Part shown: piece by piece, positions 1-14,600 of the stretch
Numbering within the stretch: position 1 is the first letter of the stretch
Layout: each line of letters opens with the position of its first letter
Source: Stichopus chloronotus
Taxonomy: Eukaryota > Echinodermata > Holothuroidea > Aspidochirotida > Stichopodidae
Assembly (NCBI GenBank): GCA_021234535.1
Contig: CM037850.1
Span: 1,116,001-1,180,000, forward strand
DNA length: 64,000 nt
Direction: 5' to 3'
Translations under genes and position numbers: made by a program
Notes under the pieces: generated by a model
Seen by the model: only the letters and a program-made list of their open reading frames with translations
Told to the model about the DNA's origin: nothing
Database searches by the model: none

Positions 1-7
1 AAATAAA

Positions 8-568
8 TAGGTTTCAGTTGGATAATTGTTCCATTTGATTTCAAATTCTTCTAACATAACGACGGAAAGTGTAGAAGACGATAATGAAGTGTTTGACAGT
101 TTTCGTTCAAATCAACGGTGTGCTACTTTGAACAAGCCACTGGGAAGTTTACTAGTACTGAATATTCAGTTGGTCAAAACAACTCAGGATCACTGACGCC
201 TACAATGTTGTGATCAGTCTGAGGTTATTTGTTAATACAGTGCTTCCTTTCGCCAAATACTACAATTCCTGATACCGACCAAGGATCGACGAACTTGAGT
301 AGTATGTTTTTGATACACCAGTGAGACCTGTACTGTTGCATATTCATTATGTAGGTGCTTATACTAAGAACCATTAATTTTCAAATATGATTTCCGTTTT
401 CTTCTGTTTTTATGTCAAATCTGTTGCTTTCCAAAGTCGTAGCTGTCATTTTCCGTTATTGGAAGACATAGTCAGTCCATGCACAACCTTGCGTGTACAT
501 TTAAAGAGAAAGAAAAAGTTAAGATCGAACATAATCTTATCTGTCCGGTTTTTCAGTGCACACAATCA
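8..568 (+). repeat. Dispersed repeat family R1, copy 1
   Basis: About 560 bases closely resembling 7302-7868 in the same orientation, with small indels. Shared landmarks are GGTTTCAGTTGGATAATT at the left, AGTGAGACCTGTACTGTTGC in the middle and AACATAATCTTATCT near the right. A third, shorter copy lies at 59358-59706. It has no long coding frame, so it is probably non-autonomous. Confidence 0.8.
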
Positions 569-3071
569 CTTTAACCTAAGTATGGAGGAATGATTATGGA
601 GATCATTGGAAAGGCATTGAACGTTAACTAGTGAGAGAGATTACTTTGAATTGAACGATTATCACAAGTACAAATTTAAGCTTATTCGTATATAAGTTTA
701 ATGTGTTAACCATTCAAATGCATACATAACCACTATCACATTCCAAGACAAGACCAACATTCAAATATTGACAGAACGTGAGCCAGGGAGCCTGGCAATG
801 ATCGAGGTATGTCAAGAATCCGAATCAGTTTATATAACTTGGCTGCAGGCCTTCTCTGAAATGCTCTGGAATTACTTTTCACCTCTTAAATCGCCTTTGG
901 TTATGTCCGTCATTAATGTCGTCAAATAAAATGTTAGCCAGGCAAGTTCAGCTTGTTGATTTACATGTATTCACAGGACTCTATTCAAAAGATAAATGGA
1001 ACTTCTGGTAGTTATAGATGTGAGAGGTGGATGAGGTTTCCACTGTTTATCCGAACAAAGTTATTTTCTGTCAGCAGCATGGCTGTATGGGGCCGGGGGA
1101 CCGGGGGGTGGCTGTCCCGAAATTGTCGAAAAGCTGCTAAGTTATGCGAAATATCCGTCTACAGACAGGCAAAATATATTGAAATAGGTTACACAGGTTC
1201 CCCATGAGTTGCCACCTAAATTTGATTTTTGAATGAAACCAGTGAGCTATTGAAATCACTGGATACTTCCATGACATAATACAGGGTGCAGTTATTTCAT
1301 GTGGAGAGCCTATGGTGTGAAAGGGTATTCAGAGTGAATAATATCACTCTGGTGAAATGTAAGATTCAGAACTTATTTCCAGATTTGCCCTGGTCTGTGC
1401 ACAAATTTATCCTTTGTTAGTTTCTGAACAGTAGTCCATAGATGTCCTATTAAGTTGTTGAATTTATGTGGCAGCCTATAGTGAAGATTTATTAAGTCTG
1501 GAGCAGACTTAAAAACTCCCCTGTATATGTCTGTATGTGTGAAGTCTTGCATCAGCTGAACCAAAAAACGAAGACAATCAGCCTTTATTTGGACGTTAAA
1601 AGGAAAAAGAGGAACAGAAAGGAGAGATTAGTGATGCATGATTGCACAGGTTTTGAAGAAATGACTTGTCATGAAGTACCCTATCTGGTTTCTTCACTCA
1701 ATTTTCAAGAGTTGAGACCTTACTCAGACCTTGAGTTTTAGATTTTCCAGGTTTGCCACAAATCACACTCCTCAGGAAGTAAGGAGTGTGGCACATACCT
1801 ATAGGTATGCTATTTATTAAACTGTAACACATTTATCTTAGCTCCCTTCTTTATCTAGGTGTGCAAAACATCGCGGCACTCCTTACAGTGAATTGAGGCG
1901 AGTGGTGGCGTGCAATCGCACTCGCACGCCTCAAATTTTAAGGTCTGCGTACTATTGACCTCATCGCGGCAGCATGTAGCCAAGACTGACTGATCTGTTT
2001 TAAGCTTAGCAGATACGATTCCATGATGTCAACAATTATCAGAGACTGAAACTTACCAGTCAATAAAATACTGTAATTTGACTGGCAACAGCTTTGTATG
2101 AATGAAACAGAATTGACAGTATTATGTGGATTTTCTTCCATCAGTGACACATAAGGCAATGAGAATTTGAATAAATTTGCTCATTTGAAGGCTATTCAGT
2201 GTCATTGGTTTGAAGTTAAAAACCTCATAAATCTGTATCATGCTATTTAACAGCCACTTAAGGGTAACACACGCTAAGGTGAGAAACAGTATTGTTATAA
2301 AATCACTTTGGTGCATATCACATTTACCTGAATTGTACAGAAAACAACCCGGTCATTACAGTACATCTATGCAGTATCAAATAGGAAAAGTAAGTGCAGA
2401 ATATTCATTTAAAGAAAAAGCAGATTTTCATAACTTGTGCATGATTTTGAAAAAGTTATACTTTATTTATTCAAAATTAAAAATGCTTGAACTAAACCTT
2501 CCCTGCAAAATTTAAACCATCCTTATTTGTAAAACTTAACTTTGCTTCACAGACTGGACTTGCTTGTCTCCTTCAACTATTTTATCTACTGTCCACCAAA
2601 GCCAGCTTTGGTACTACTGTATTAATGGACACAGTCTACCAGACCCATCCCTTCTATCCCAATTATTATAACATGATATGACCAGTTCCTCCTGTTTTCC
2701 AAACTTCAATGATTTTGTGCCTAATTTCAACCTCTAAAAATTCTGGATAGATAATGGATAAATTTCCTTATGTTTGGAGTTCCCATCTCTGATAAGAACT
2801 TCATCTAACTGATGTTGTATGATTCTTGAAATATTGTGGCAGATTCTGTCATATTAATAGGTCAATTTTCAAATTTCTTTCTGCAGTGATGTGCATGGAC
2901 CACCGACCCCTAATGTCCTGCTGGATTTGTGTGCCTGATTTTTTTTTTATGATTTAGGTAGACAAAATTATTCTTTTAATATAGGGACAGTTGAGAATTA
3001 TGACATGTAGCAAGCTATAATTTGTACCCATGCACAAGACCAGTGACAACCGGATGAACAGCTTTAATTTC

Positions 3072-3222
3072 ACCTGTGTACGCTGTGTAATATGAGCTGC
3101 TCTGCATCTTTCGAATTTGCTGGCAATCTAAAAGTACTGTAACTTAGAACCAGTTGAGAATTTTCCCTTCAGGGAGGTAAAAATATAGCTTAGGGTGATG
3201 CAATACAGCCTTTAAGTGCATC
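3072..3222 (+). repeat. Inverted repeat R2, left arm
   Basis: This 150-base block is the reverse complement of 15243-15392, nearly base for base (for example GCTGTGTAATATGAGCTGCT here and AGCAGCTCATATTACACAGC there). The copies lie 12 kb apart, upstream of and inside gene 1. Probably two insertions of one short transposable element. Confidence 0.85.
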
Positions 3223-4292
3223 ATTTTAGAAGTGACCATGCTGTTCTCTGTGGATGGAACCAAACATCTAGTCGTTGGTAGGCAAGCAAAACAAATTGCT
3301 CTCAGCTAGTGTGTAATTTATCAACTACCTCAACTGCAATTGCTCTAAGCAATAAAATTGCCAACTGGGGTGTCAAAGCTCATAAAAGTGTAGTGGTAAA
3401 AGACTTCAGGTTCATCGGTAATTTTAAAACTTGATAGAAACATAAATTACGTAGCTCGATATGATGAGTGAAACACACCACGGCATTGGACCAAGTAACA
3501 CTCTTCCTATCATTGCTATGGTTACAGGCTGCTGTTATGAAAATGACCATTAACATAAAGGAGCTTTTAAAAATAAATAAATTGTGGGTGTCTATAAAGC
3601 ACTAACAAGCCTCACTCCTTTTTTTTACTGCATTGCAGCCCTTTACTGGGATGACTGTCAGCTGTGTACAGTTGCACAGCTAGCCATAATACCCAACAAT
3701 GGTTTTAAAAAAGGAAGGGAAAAAATAGCATTGATAATAGATGAGATATGACATACAATTCTAAACTTGAAAAAGCCCTCCCCAGAAGTTAATGTGTCAG
3801 CTAGAGCTACCACAGTCTGTAAGTAAGATTATTTGTAGTGTGCAAATGTCATGGCTGTTGAGAATTGATGAAAAAAAGGAAAACAAAAAATGAATAGCAA
3901 GGTATTCCTTTGGTGAAAAACAGCGATAGCAGAATACCAGTCAGGCCTCAAAAATCCTGTTTACAACAATAACTAACAAGATTTTCTGGTGTAGGATACT
4001 GTATGCTGTAGTTTATCTTTGATTAACAAACATTCTGCGATTTGATTACTTCATCGTGAATATTTTGGTCATTCTCACGCCCCATTAAGTTTCATAAATT
4101 ACCCCATTCAAAAGGCTATGGTGTAACTGCTGTGTCTATAATGATTGTACCATGTGCCAGTCACAGTTGTTTTGCTGAACTATACATTTTCATTGCCGAC
4201 TCTCAGATTTTGTGTTTGATGTGACATCATTTATCTCGTAAGTTTGATGAGAATATGCCATAGTACCACCTGTATGACAAAATCTATGAATA

Positions 4293-4661
4293 AATCTCGA
4301 ATAATACCAAGTGTGCGACTGAGAATCTCGAATAATACCAAGTGTGCGACTGAGAATCTCGAATAACACCAAGTGTACGACTAAGAATCTATGAATAATA
4401 GCAAGTGTACGACTGAGAATCTTCCATAGTACTGCGTTTATGACCGAAAATGTATGAATAATACCAAGTGTTCGACTGATAGTCTATGAATAATACCAAG
4501 TGTATGACTGAGAATCTATGAATAATACCGAGTGTACGACTAAGAATCTTCATAATACGGAGTGTAAGACTGAGAATCTATGACTAATATCAAGTGTATG
4601 ACTAAGAATCTTGAATAAGACCGAGTGTACGACTGAGAATCTTCCATAATACTACAGTATC
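4293..4661. repeat. Minisatellite, 31-32 bp unit, about 12 copies
   Basis: Unit of the type ATCTATGAATAATACCAAGT followed by GTACGACTGAGA, repeated with scattered substitutions and small length changes. Some units carry the variant ATCTTCCATAATACT, so two unit types are interleaved. Confidence 0.9.
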
Positions 4662-5569
4662 TTCATTGTGGTGTTGTATCATTATGGTGAAAAAAAAAAA
4701 AGTAGGATGAAACAAGAACGTGGGTTTGGTATGGATACCCTCATGAAATAGCATGGACATTGTTCTATCCATGTTGAAGCTAGTGACTAACTTTTCAGAT
4801 TTGTTAAAAAATGTGCTGTGCCAAAGCAATGCCAGAAAAATGTCACGATGATAAAGAAAGTGTAGCAGCATATATTGAGGATGCATGGTACAAATTAAGA
4901 AATTATTCTGCAAATGGAATTTGGTAATTGGTATTTGGAGTAACCTATTCTAATAAGAAGCTGAGTAGGCACATCTGAGTGAGTTTTTAGAAGCTTCTAC
5001 CCAGTTGTCAAATTCACATAGCTAGTTTTTGATCAGTATTCTTCGTGCAAAATCAGCCTTGGGGTTTCAGGTCTCTTCTGAAGTGATGTCATTTTTGTTT
5101 GGTGTTCATTTTTGTATTGTCAGTTCTCTGGAGGCGTTATCATTTTGTCTCATTCAGAGGGCGCTATCAGGAAGTTATATTGTCTTTTCTGGATGTCACA
5201 TCACTCAAGTATCTTTTTTGGCAGAAGTCATCTTTTAGACCTTAGTTTTGGAAAGCTTTAAGATCAAATCCTATCTTGAGCCAGCTTCAAGGGAAGCATT
5301 TTTCGGTGACACCGCATGCCACGAGAAGTTCCAGAACTAGGAGAGAAGGATGCTCACTAGGCAGCTGGGAGGAGTTTGATTTAATTATTAGACATGAGGA
5401 GGAAGCAACAGTTTTGCAACATATTACTACATTTAAATGTCCCACTGTTAAAACACATTGACTTTCAAAACACTTCTACAGTTATTCAATTTGAAATTCT
5501 CAGGATTGGAAACAGCAAGCTATTAATTGCTTTGCCCCGTTCTCATGAGATTTTTTTTCGATCATGCAG

Positions 5570-5634
5570 GTAAACTTGATCAAGGTCAGACGACAGCTGA
5601 TGAAAATTAAATTTATGTTGAGAAATGTGAAGAG
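5570..5634 (+). CDS. Gene 1, candidate upstream exon
   Basis: A T-rich tract and CAG acceptor precede GTAAAC, and the block ends AGAG|GTATGA. It encodes 21 basic residues (VNLIKVRRQLMKIKFMLRNVK) plus two bases. Those two bases complete an Arg codon with the first base of the 6770 exon, so the phase fits exactly. No family motif is visible, so this rests on splice sites and frame only. Confidence 0.42.
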
Positions 5635-8600
5635 GTATGATGGTGTGATTGAGACAGCAATTAAAATAAAAACATAAACAAGATGTCAGACCTGAGAGAG
5701 ACTTGGTGGTCCAAAAAGATGACGTATGGTTGGAGTGAGATGTTTGTGGTTTTGTCTAGACAGTTAAAGCGAAAAGAGTGAAAAAGAAATCATTACAATG
5801 TGGATTAATCAGATTTTTATTATTTCTTCTTCATCTGGTCAATTTGAGTAAATGCCATCCGGTGACTTTAAAATAAGCTATCACTGTCACGCTGGTTTTA
5901 TTGCACAACTAGGTTGATGAGTCAAACTAACTAGGTCAGAGTCTAGTATACAGTGAGCGAGATTCATGTAGTGATTGTTACTCTACTTTATTTTCATCTT
6001 AATTGGAAGATAATCTGAGACTGGTTAATTTTCAAGGACACTTCCTGCCTCTGTTATGTTCGACCCAAATGATGATGCTGTTTTTCACGCTATTTGTTGT
6101 TTAACGATTCTTCAAAACACCCATGACATCGGCTGACCAAATTGGTACAGATTATAATGATAAAATCATGCTTTACTTCAGAATGTAAATAACTGCAATT
6201 TTTTATTTCTAATTTTTTGTTATTTTTGTTAACAACCATCATTGTATATGTCAATAAGTCTCTTAGTGCATGAACAAATAATGCACAAAATATACTGAAA
6301 TAAATACCAGCCTGACCTCTGTCCAGTAATTAATTACTAATTAGTTACTGCAGTTACTTTCATTGTTTCTTGTTTTGTTGTTCCCATGGGGATTAATATT
6401 TGATGTTCAGGCATGAATCAATGCCAGTAACAGCTGTTTTTGTCAAACACATGAATCTATGTAAAGTATTTTACAAAAGTACTTCCATCTCCTACGAGCA
6501 GAATTCTTTGGAGTCCTAGTCTGAAACTTTTTGATGCATATAAAGCGCAAAGTCATGAAGCACATGTTGTTGTGAAAATGTTCAATGTACAAACAAACTG
6601 CCATTATCAAAATTGAGGAAAGTGCTTCAATTAGGAATATTTAAGAAAAGTTCTCCAATCTCAATTCAAATTGTAAGAGCTTATCAGTCAAATGAAGAGT
6701 AATTTGTTTGACAACAGCCTAATCACATTTTACCAAAATCTATTAGCATCTTACTTTTTATCTTCTCAGGAGGGAACGTGTAGTGCATAACTACCACACT
6801 CAATTTCTCCCAAAGGCTTACATTGATGCAGCACAAAGGAAAGTATTTGACAAGACCATGGAGAAGCACCCTGGATGGAGACCTTTGTCAGTGCTCACTG
6901 TGGTGTTAGATTCTTCCTCTCGTAGCCAAGTCCTCAGAGATTGCGGCTTGCCAAAGACAGTCCAACTATTGGAAAAGATGTACTTCTCTGGTAATATTGC
7001 TGTGATATATATACTGTACTGTGAATACTATTGTTACTCATTTGGGTATTTTAATGTGACATTATGGAGTATTTACTGTACATGTTAATATCTATATGAA
7101 TATGAATGTGTCTTTAATAGGACTAACTTATGAGGGACAGGGAGAGGTATACTGGTATTCTCTAAATATTCGTTCATGAGACAGATGAGCACTTAAAGTG
7201 ATTGAGTGCATAGGCAGAAAGTAAAAGCATTGAAATTTCATCTCCAAAAATTTGGTAAGGCTTTTGATTACACCATTCAGACAATCTGGGAAAATGAAAA
7301 GGTTTCAGTTGGATAATTTTGCCATATGATCTCAAATTCTTCTAACGTAACGACAAAAAGTGTAGAATACGATTATGTAGTGGTTGACAGTTTTCATTCA
7401 AATCAACGGTGTGCTTCTTTGAGCAAGCCAATGGGAAGTATATTAGTATTAAATATTCAGTTACAACTCAGGATCACTGACGCCGCGGTCAAGGTTGTGT
7501 TCAGTTCGTAGGTTATTTGTAAATACAGTGTTTCCTTTCACCAAACACTACCATTCCCGATACCTACCAAGGAGCGATGACTTGAGTAGCATATTTTTGA
7601 TACTCTAGTGAGACCTGTACTGTTGCATATTCATTATGTAGGCGGTTATAGTAAGACCCGTTAATTTTCAAATATGATTTCTGTTTTTTTCTGTTTTTAT
7701 GCCAATCTCGTTGCTTTTCGAAGTAGTTACTGTTATTTTCCTTCATTGAAAGACATAGTCCGTTCATGTACAACCTCGTTTACAGCATTTAAAAATAAAC
7801 AAAAAGTTAAGATCAAACATAATCTTATCTTTTTGGTTTTTCAGTGCACACACAATCACTTTAAGATTAGCAATTTTCTAGGTAATGAGTGGCATTATCC
7901 ACCTCTCCAAATGACTTATATGCAACTAGAGAATATTGGTGGTGAGGAAATTTCTGTAAGCAAGAAAGAAAAGGCGAGAACTATTGTCGATGATTCCTCA
8001 TACGATTAAAGCTTTTAATAATCTTTCAATTTGACAAGCTCTTCATATCATATTAAAGCCTAGCCTTCAATGAAAATGACTTGAGGATTTAATGGCAAGC
8101 GTGAAGGTCTAATAAAATTATTTCAAGCACCAAAAGAAAAAGGTCCTTCTCGAGAACACAGTACAAGAAAAAGCCGACGTGGGGATTTCAGATTTGAAGG
8201 AAACTGAGGAGCAGTAAGAAATTTAGCGTGCTCTTGATTCTGTCGTGTCTTTACTTTCATCTGAAGGTAGGAAAATGTGTCTTGAAAAGGATGAATAAGA
8301 CAGATTTAGTGTATGTACACAGTTGTTGCTAGACTTAATTAGACAATATGATATAGCGTTTTGGATGGATGTAGGTCTACTTTACTCTGTCAAGGCTTGA
8401 TTGAGTTGTCTGCCACCTGTTTACTTAAACTTGAAAGAGTAGGATGAAAAGCAGATATTGACAAAGTGAGCAGACACTCATACATCATTATGAAGAATTA
8501 TTTTCTCACAAACTACCTGACCGATCCAATGTAATGAATCACTCATTTAGATCGATTCTTTATTTTTGGATTTGAATTGTCATTTCCACATGTCATTACT

Positions 8601-11600
8601 TTTGAGTCATTAATACTTATTCATTATTGGGTTTGAATTCTCATTTACACATGGCATTAATTTTGTGAGATTAAAATGTAATTCATGTGTTAGGTTTGAA
8701 ATTGTCGTATCCACGTATCATTAATTTTGTGACATTAAAACTTATTCATTTGTTGGGTTTGATTTGCCATTTCCACATGGCATTACTTTTGTGACATCCA
8801 AACTGATTGACGTGACTTAAGAGTTAAATATGACGAAAAGTACACTACCAAAGTACACCAGCACCAGCAAAGTACCCCATCAGCTAGCTTCCAGTCATGT
8901 GTGCATCTATCAGACATTCCAAAGATGCAACGCTGTTAAATTAATTAACCAGCCATGCGTGTGACTAAATTTATCACACACTCGCTGAAATACTCGGACA
9001 ACAGGTGCTAGAGGAATAACTCACTGTGTTATCTGCATTTTAGATTTTGGGTAGTGGATGGAGAAGTGAACTAGCTAGTTGTGTAAACTGTCCATTAATT
9101 GGTATTGCCGAATCGTTTTTGTCAAAATTTCTGACTTGAAAGTTGCTTGTAAACCTGGCTGAATTTTCACCATGATTAAAACAAATTGTGATGTTGTTGC
9201 TGAGAAAATATCCCTTAGCATGTGTGATGAGATGAATTAAAAGTTTAAAATGGGAAGTATGTTGTATATTGGGTTGATCTAAAAAGTGAAATATTGTGAC
9301 AAACCAAAACTCTCCTATGTTAAGACCTCAGTTAAATTAGCAAATACTGTGTTTGTTATTACTTCATAACATCCAGTACACCAATGAATGCCTGGACAGT
9401 ATCATGTCTGCCAGTTTGCTTGTTTTTTCTTGATTTGTCCTTTATTTTTTTCTTGTTCTTCCACCAGAAGAACCAGGTCTTTCTCATAAATCGTTTCTAT
9501 TCAATCGGTTGAATTCGATAAGCTCTGCGACCAGCATGAACCTCACTCCTTTATTCAGCGGAGAGCTTTATGATGGCCTGGATGAAGATCTGGTCACCAA
9601 GGGCATGTGAGTTCATCCTGAAAAATGTCATCAATTTTGGCAGTGATGACCACATCCATGTTTGTGTCAAAAATTTTAACGGGAAGAGAACTGTTTTAAA
9701 ATGCCAAGGAATGACAAAGCAGTGTCTTATTCTTTTGATTTAATGTTGGTGTATAATCTGTATGATGAAAGAGATTTAATCACACAGACCATTTTTGAGG
9801 GTGTCCAGTCACAGGACATTTAACGGTACTTGATGTGGTAGAATTCACAGAGCAGAAAGTTATCATGCAAGGTCAATATCAAGCCTATATTTTATTTGGA
9901 AGATTTTTTTAAAGGGGCTCGTTGAGTTGGTATACTTTGAGATATTTTGCCACATCCCGTCGAGTACTACTCAAATGGTAAATGGCCAAGCTCGAAGATT
10001 CTGAAAATCTGACACACAACCGAAGCAACAATGATAGGGTAGTTAACAATTGAAATCACCTATTGCAGATCTGCGACCAGACAATGTACCATGAGGTATT
10101 AATAAAAGGCAAGGTGTGTTCTTAAAAAAAAAACACAATTTCTCACATTTTCGGTCACTGTGGAATAGAAACATGACTAATAGTATTGGCATGCAATGAT
10201 TTCCTCCAAAGTTGTCACAAAGCACTATCAACTCGATGAGTTCCTTTAAGACCGAAGTTAGTTTGGAGCGATGAAGTGTGATAATGTATCACTCTATAGC
10301 TATTATTGTAGACCCTTGGAAAAAGTTCTTTAGAATCAAGAATTATAATATGCCTTCCAAAAGATAATCTTACCAATTTGTTCTCCTTCATAAATTACAA
10401 TTACAACCTGTAAATACTTTGTCCTAATTTCCTAATGAAACCATACTTAAGTGTTTGTAATCTTGAATTTGCTTAAAGATTTGCTGTTTGTTTTAAAATC
10501 TATCAGAAGAGATGCATTTTGATGAAGCTAGCGTGCTGACCAACTTTGTGGACAATAAAGATTAATTATTTACAAACTGACTGAAACATAGGCATGTTTT
10601 CATCTGATCTTTCATTTTGATGTGAAAGTATACTACCTTAGCCATCTTCCCTCACCAACTGTAAACCTAAGTCTGTTGTTACTGCCTGTATAATCTTGTG
10701 TAACCTATGTATGACCTGTGACTTCCAATAATGTGATGTACCATCAGTTTGGTTCCATTACTGTGGTATTTTTTTTGCTCACGATATTTTTTTCGCTCAC
10801 TAGCCTATGCATCATATTTTTTCCTCAGATATGCCAAGGATATCCAGGAATGGGTGTGGCAGTATGCCAATGGACGTGGTTACATCACTAGCTATGGTGT
10901 TGACAACGCCAGTGGAATGATGGGTACCAGAACAAATTGCAAGGTATAAATGACATGGCAGATGAGAAAATACCCACCCATGTCTGCAATTGTTGTCCCT
11001 TTTGTATGTGTATGGGGTCAGTATAGTTGCTGATGGGGGGGGTGGTCGAACAGTTATGGAGAGATTTGTCAAGAGTGTATTTTGCTATCCTTGTTACTAC
11101 AGAGTTCACAAAATGAACCCCATCACCAGCATTTTCCGGCATTTACTTTAGTCTTGCAGTCTCTTCTGTCCCTCACACCAGGCCTCTACATGTATTTACA
11201 TATTAGTGTAAGCATTTGCCACCCTATCTTAGTATCACCTGCTGTCTTTGCAAGAGACTCCAAAAACAGAGTTTACGTGATTTTGGTTGAGAAGGATGCA
11301 ATTCTTTCTTGAGTCAGTGTGTTTGGTATTTAGCTGCTTGTTTGTGCCATTTCATTGTCTGCGGGCATTTTCGATTGAAAAGAGGTTAAGGAGATTAGTT
11401 TTCGATCTTCAGTGGGTCTAGACTGATTTCTGCTTTCATGCTCTGTATTGATAAGCTTCGATTATCGCTACTTAGCTGTCTTAGCATTTAATATGGTTGG
11501 AGCAATTATCACAGCTGTCCCTTTGAAGAGTTGAACTGTGAATGGTAAGTGTATCATCTCTCTATCAGGATTTACCATTTTTCCAAGGACAAATGCTATT

Positions 11601-14600
11601 GAAAGTCAACCTTTGTTGGTAAACCGTGTAAAGCAGAAGTCAGCCAGTTCTTACTTTTATCCGTTTATATCGTACTTATTCCTACCTGTTTATAGCGAGA
11701 GTTCTCTGGTATTTGATCAATGTATGCTGCCCTCTGTAGTGACTGACACTTTCTTTCACCGCCTTCTTGTACACTTCAGTGTGCCTATCAGTGGACACAG
11801 TTGCCCTTACTTGTAAATAAGTAACTAGAAAAAATTAAAATAATTTCAGTTCCTAATTTTGAGAGGCAGCAAACTTAGGATAAGATGTAATTCAGATCTT
11901 CACCAGACATTCAATCTGGGTTATTGTGTCGTCTTGCAAAAAGAGGAATAATTTACAATGGTTACAGTCATCATCCATTTCATACCTTGATCATAAACAA
12001 AGTGCTTCAAATATTACTGACATGACGTTCACTCACAATAACAATATAATATTAAAAATACAGACACTTCTAATTGCCACCTGTTTTGACTCAATGTACT
12101 GTAATGTTTAGACATTATTGTAGATACTGGCCGTTTCATTGTCTTTCCTTTGGTTCATTGAAATGAACGAAGTAACAATAAATACAGATCTGCTTTCAAA
12201 AAGTTTGGCATCCAATCCTCTATAAAAAGCAGAATGCTGTACGTTTTATTTTTAATGATGTATGAATCAACGGATGGTGTATTAATTAGTCCCAGGTGAG
12301 AGAGCTGCTTAGATAGGTTCAAATACTATTTATGATGACATCCCTTTTCTCTCTCCTTTCCTTTTTCCTATTCAGTAGCACCTGCTTTCTTCTTACTCTC
12401 TGATGCTAAGTGCGGTGCAATCTTTATGAATAAAGTTTATCGAGCAAAATTAAACAGGTGGCATTTCCCAGCTCACGTTTCATTCCAAATTTCAGCAATT
12501 TGTCAATGTTGGCATTGTTAATCTATCAATGCATTTTTGAAATTACTCAGATGTGGAAAAACTGTAAAAAAAAAAAAAAAAAAAGCATGATGATAGCTGA
12601 TGTGCAGGTTAGAAGAATAACCACCAGATCATCACAGGAATTAAAATTCATTTGACAGTACTTTTTGATCCCTTGCCCAGGGTCAGACTCACCATTAGTC
12701 TGGAGCCTAAGACATTTACACCTTGACACTTATCATAAACAGAGAACAGGAAGTTTTCCAGGGAAGAATGCAGGTACATTGTGCAGTTGACATCAGTTTG
12801 TGCTCACGCAGCAAATAGAACTCAAACAGCATCAAGGTCTGATCATATCCACAAGGGTAAACTCCCCCCCCCCAAGGAAAAATAAATAACAAAAATTATA
12901 GCGCAACACAGACAACAAAACAAAAAAATCAGACAAAAGATATGTTAGCAATGTCAGTATTTTTCCAACATTTTTGAACAAATATATTCACATCATTTAA
13001 GTATGATCCAGGATTTTGGAACCCCAGGGAAAGTGAACACAGTCCATGCGATCTTTATGTTTCATTGGCATTAATTGCAGAATTGTAGCTTTGCCAACTG
13101 TATTATTTCCTGTGCAAGCAAAAATCAATTCAAATGTTAAGAAAACAGAAACAAGCATTTATAAATTGGTGAAACCCTATTTGTTACCCACAATGAATAG
13201 TCGGTTGTGAGATCCAAACCACACGCCTCTGAATTTAGGTCTGAATTTACCGGATGGTTGGAATTACTCCCAGGTAGAGAGACAGAACCTGAAGCTTTCT
13301 CATTGACTTTAAATTTGGAACTCTTTGTTGACCTCGGAGCCTACTGACTAAATCACTCTCAAATCCCAGCAAATGTAGACCCCCTTTGTTGCACTTTAAT
13401 GTTTCTGATCTGGATTTAAAACAACTACATCAGAGAGGAACTGATTTGTTTTCCTTCCCTTCTGTTTTTTCTTCATTCTTTCACTTCGAGATGACATGAA
13501 CGTGAGGATGTTTCAGACTAATTGTATCGGATTTCATGTTTTGATAAGTAAGATGGCAGATTCTATCTAACGCTTTGCCGTGTCTGTCGCAGTCGACGAA
13601 CCAAATTATCTGAGAGCGCTCAATGATCCAGGATTCCTACCCTAGTAGGATGTTACTAATCTTGTCCAAACATATGATTACAATCTCATTGAACTGATAT
13701 TACTTCTGGTTTACAGCTATTAGAGATTACCTCTTCGGCTCACACAACTGGTGCGGTGCATTTCTATTTTAAATGCAATGATGGAAGTGAGGATCTTAGC
13801 TCTTACAGACTGACTGACCAGCCTTATCAGAGTTTAAGCATTTATAAACAAAGTGGCTGTATATAAATTTTTGTTTTGAACAGTCTGCCTCCGCAGGATG
13901 TGAGTAGCAATCACATCACTTTTTTTTTATAGGTGTCTGTTTTGTCTGCCATAAATATTACGATATACAGTAATAAAAGTTGATCATCAAATGTAATTTC
14001 CTTTCAAAATGGATTTTCTTTCAATCTCCACCAATCGAGAGATATGCTTTAAAGGTCTCCTGACTAATCACTTGCACTAAGAAGAGTTCGGAGTGTTTAT
14101 AAAACATCCAACTTTTGCCTTGTTGCAAATTCAAAGCAATCAATCGATTAATCTATAAGGGATTGTAGGGGTGTTAGGAATTGGTGAGCATATGGTAGTG
14201 TCTCATTCTGTTCAATGTTCTGAATGGCATATGATCCCAAGTTGATCCAGTCCCATAAAAGGGATCATATTTGAATGATATTACACACAGGATCAGCTCT
14301 GCAGCAATATTTAATTCCCCTTTAAGGCAGAAACGATCTGGCACAGGCAATCATGATCCGCTTGTATTCTGCATAAACACATGAATACTGACCGGCATTT
14401 ACCAGGCTTGAGTGCATCCAGACGAGAATTGCCTCCCTGTGGGGTGGGGGGGTTGGTAGTACATACTGGGCCTCCTCGGGTAATTGTGTAGGAACATGAA
14501 CCTGAAGTGATACACTTCAGTTTTGTCAAGATTGAAGAATGAGAGACTGAACACACCATGTCATTAGAAGCTGGTATGAGTGTTCTACACACCTAATGGG

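Larger units (their letters stand above)
1..5569. other. Unassigned region upstream of gene 1: repeats, no supported exon
   Basis: Holds one dispersed repeat copy (8-568), two GC-rich hairpins (1754-1790, 1894-1933), one arm of an inverted repeat pair (3072-3222) and a 31-32 bp minisatellite (4293-4661). The missing N-terminal exons of gene 1 could lie here or further left. I found no block with a family motif. The frame at 975-1027 (SIQKINGTSGSYRCER, between AG and GT) is a weak candidate only. Confidence 0.5.
6991..9467 (+). other. Gene 1 intron with R1 copy 2 and a 62-bp array
   Basis: Contains the R1 copy at about 7270-7868 and a tandem array at 8568-8812. No additional exon is needed: the flanking exons join in phase. 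Confidence 0.6.
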
